From positions 27,243-91,242 of the forward strand of contig NZ_BSDI01000049.1 in the NCBI RefSeq assembly GCF_027923225.1: DNA of 64,000 bases, read 5' to 3'. The position numbers and the translations under genes were made by a program. The stretch is from Phytohabitans aurantiacus (GTDB lineage: Bacteria; Actinomycetota; Actinomycetes; Mycobacteriales; Micromonosporaceae). The notes beneath the pieces are model-generated. The model had not been told where the DNA came from. It searched no databases and saw only the letters and a list, made by a program, of their open reading frames with translations. Of this stretch, positions 63,871 through 64,000 are shown piece after piece; the first letter of the stretch is position 1; each line of letters opens with the position of its first letter.

Positions 63871-64000
63871 ACCGCGACGTTCGTCGTGGGCCGTGCCGTT
63901 GCTCCCGCGGCCTCACCCTCCGCGATTCACGGTCACCCCCCTCGGGTTGGGTCGTGGGTGCGCGCGGAGTGAGGCCGCGGGAGCAACGGCATGGCCCACG
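63871..64000. repeat. large inverted repeat with 60-bp element, copy 2
   Basis: 63871-63930 repeats the element at 40531-40590 in the same orientation without gaps. In addition, 63885-63924 (starting CGTGGGCCGTGCCG) and 63963-64000 (ending GGCATGGCCCACG) are nearly perfect complements over about 38 bp with one substitution and a 2-base bulge, enclosing a loop of about 38 nt. The right arm ends exactly at the window edge, so it may continue. No gene is seen from 63762 to 64000. Confidence 0.7.

Noticed and set aside
1..64000. Integrated phage, insertion sequence or tRNA-linked island
   Set aside because: No integrase, transposase, tRNA, att-like duplication or composition break was seen; the only repeats are small palindromes and tandem units.

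Overview
This 64 kb window is very GC-rich with GTG and TTG starts, dense gene packing and 4-nt start/stop overlaps. It encodes an AfsR/SARP-type regulator, large ATPase-LuxR, TetR, RpiR and LacI regulators, Roadblock proteins, a TAT-type hyaluronate-lyase-like enzyme and a GH27-ricin alpha-galactosidase. Together this points to a soil actinomycete, probably of the Micromonosporaceae (inference from style, not from a marker gene). I saw no rRNA, tRNA, transposase, phage gene or CRISPR array, so it reads as chromosomal arm or accessory DNA without recent mobile-element scars.

Layout. 0-2 kb: 3' part of an AfsR-like regulator and a small convergent unknown gene. 2.1-4.9 kb: cbiM-N-Q-O cobalt ECF importer behind a compact cobalamin-riboswitch-like leader. 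4.9-16.4 kb: three TetR regulators, each next to a visible operator and a divergent target (RibD-like reductase, 14-TM MFS pump, alpha/beta hydrolase), plus an ArsB-like transporter, a UspA protein, a membrane Mrr-like nuclease, a Roadblock pair and a PspC protein. 16.6-28.1 kb: secreted hydrolases, an orphan ABC3/FtsX permease, a beta-helix protein, a PL8 lyase, an acyl-CoA-dehydrogenase-like flavoenzyme and a bacterial PARG (macrodomain) gene with a tiny upstream ORF. 28.1-36.4 kb: an unusual inverted plus tandem repeat block, then a glutamine-synthetase-like ligase, M20 amidohydrolase, RpiR regulator, amine oxidase, aminopeptidase N and proline iminopeptidase; this looks like an amino-acid/peptide scavenging regulon. 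36.4-41.2 kb: lipoprotein, GH27 alpha-galactosidase with LacI regulator, LysE exporter and beta-carbonic anhydrase.

41.2-46.7 kb is the most interesting part. An M15 peptidase-DUF1906 fusion is divergent from a translationally coupled trio: a fold-type II PLP serine/threonine enzyme, a VanX-type D,D-dipeptidase and a D-Ala-D-X ligase. A MurG paralogue converges on the trio. This is a vanHAX-like layout in which VanH is replaced by a possible serine racemase. 47-50 kb: a large ATPase-LuxR regulator. 50-61.5 kb: a five-gene dipeptide/oligopeptide ABC importer, divergent from a YtcJ-type amidohydrolase operon and followed by a class III aminotransferase and an N-acyl-D-amino-acid deacylase, which again suggests D-amino-acid and peptide handling. 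61.6-63.75 kb: a HipA-like kinase/DUF3037 pair and a nucleotidyltransferase toxin-antitoxin-like pair whose leaderless promoter and start codon lie inside an inverted repeat.

Dispersed non-coding repeats also stand out: a 24-29 bp-arm palindrome in two copies, a 60 bp element in two copies (one forming a large inverted repeat at the right edge) and an over-represented CCACWGTGG word.
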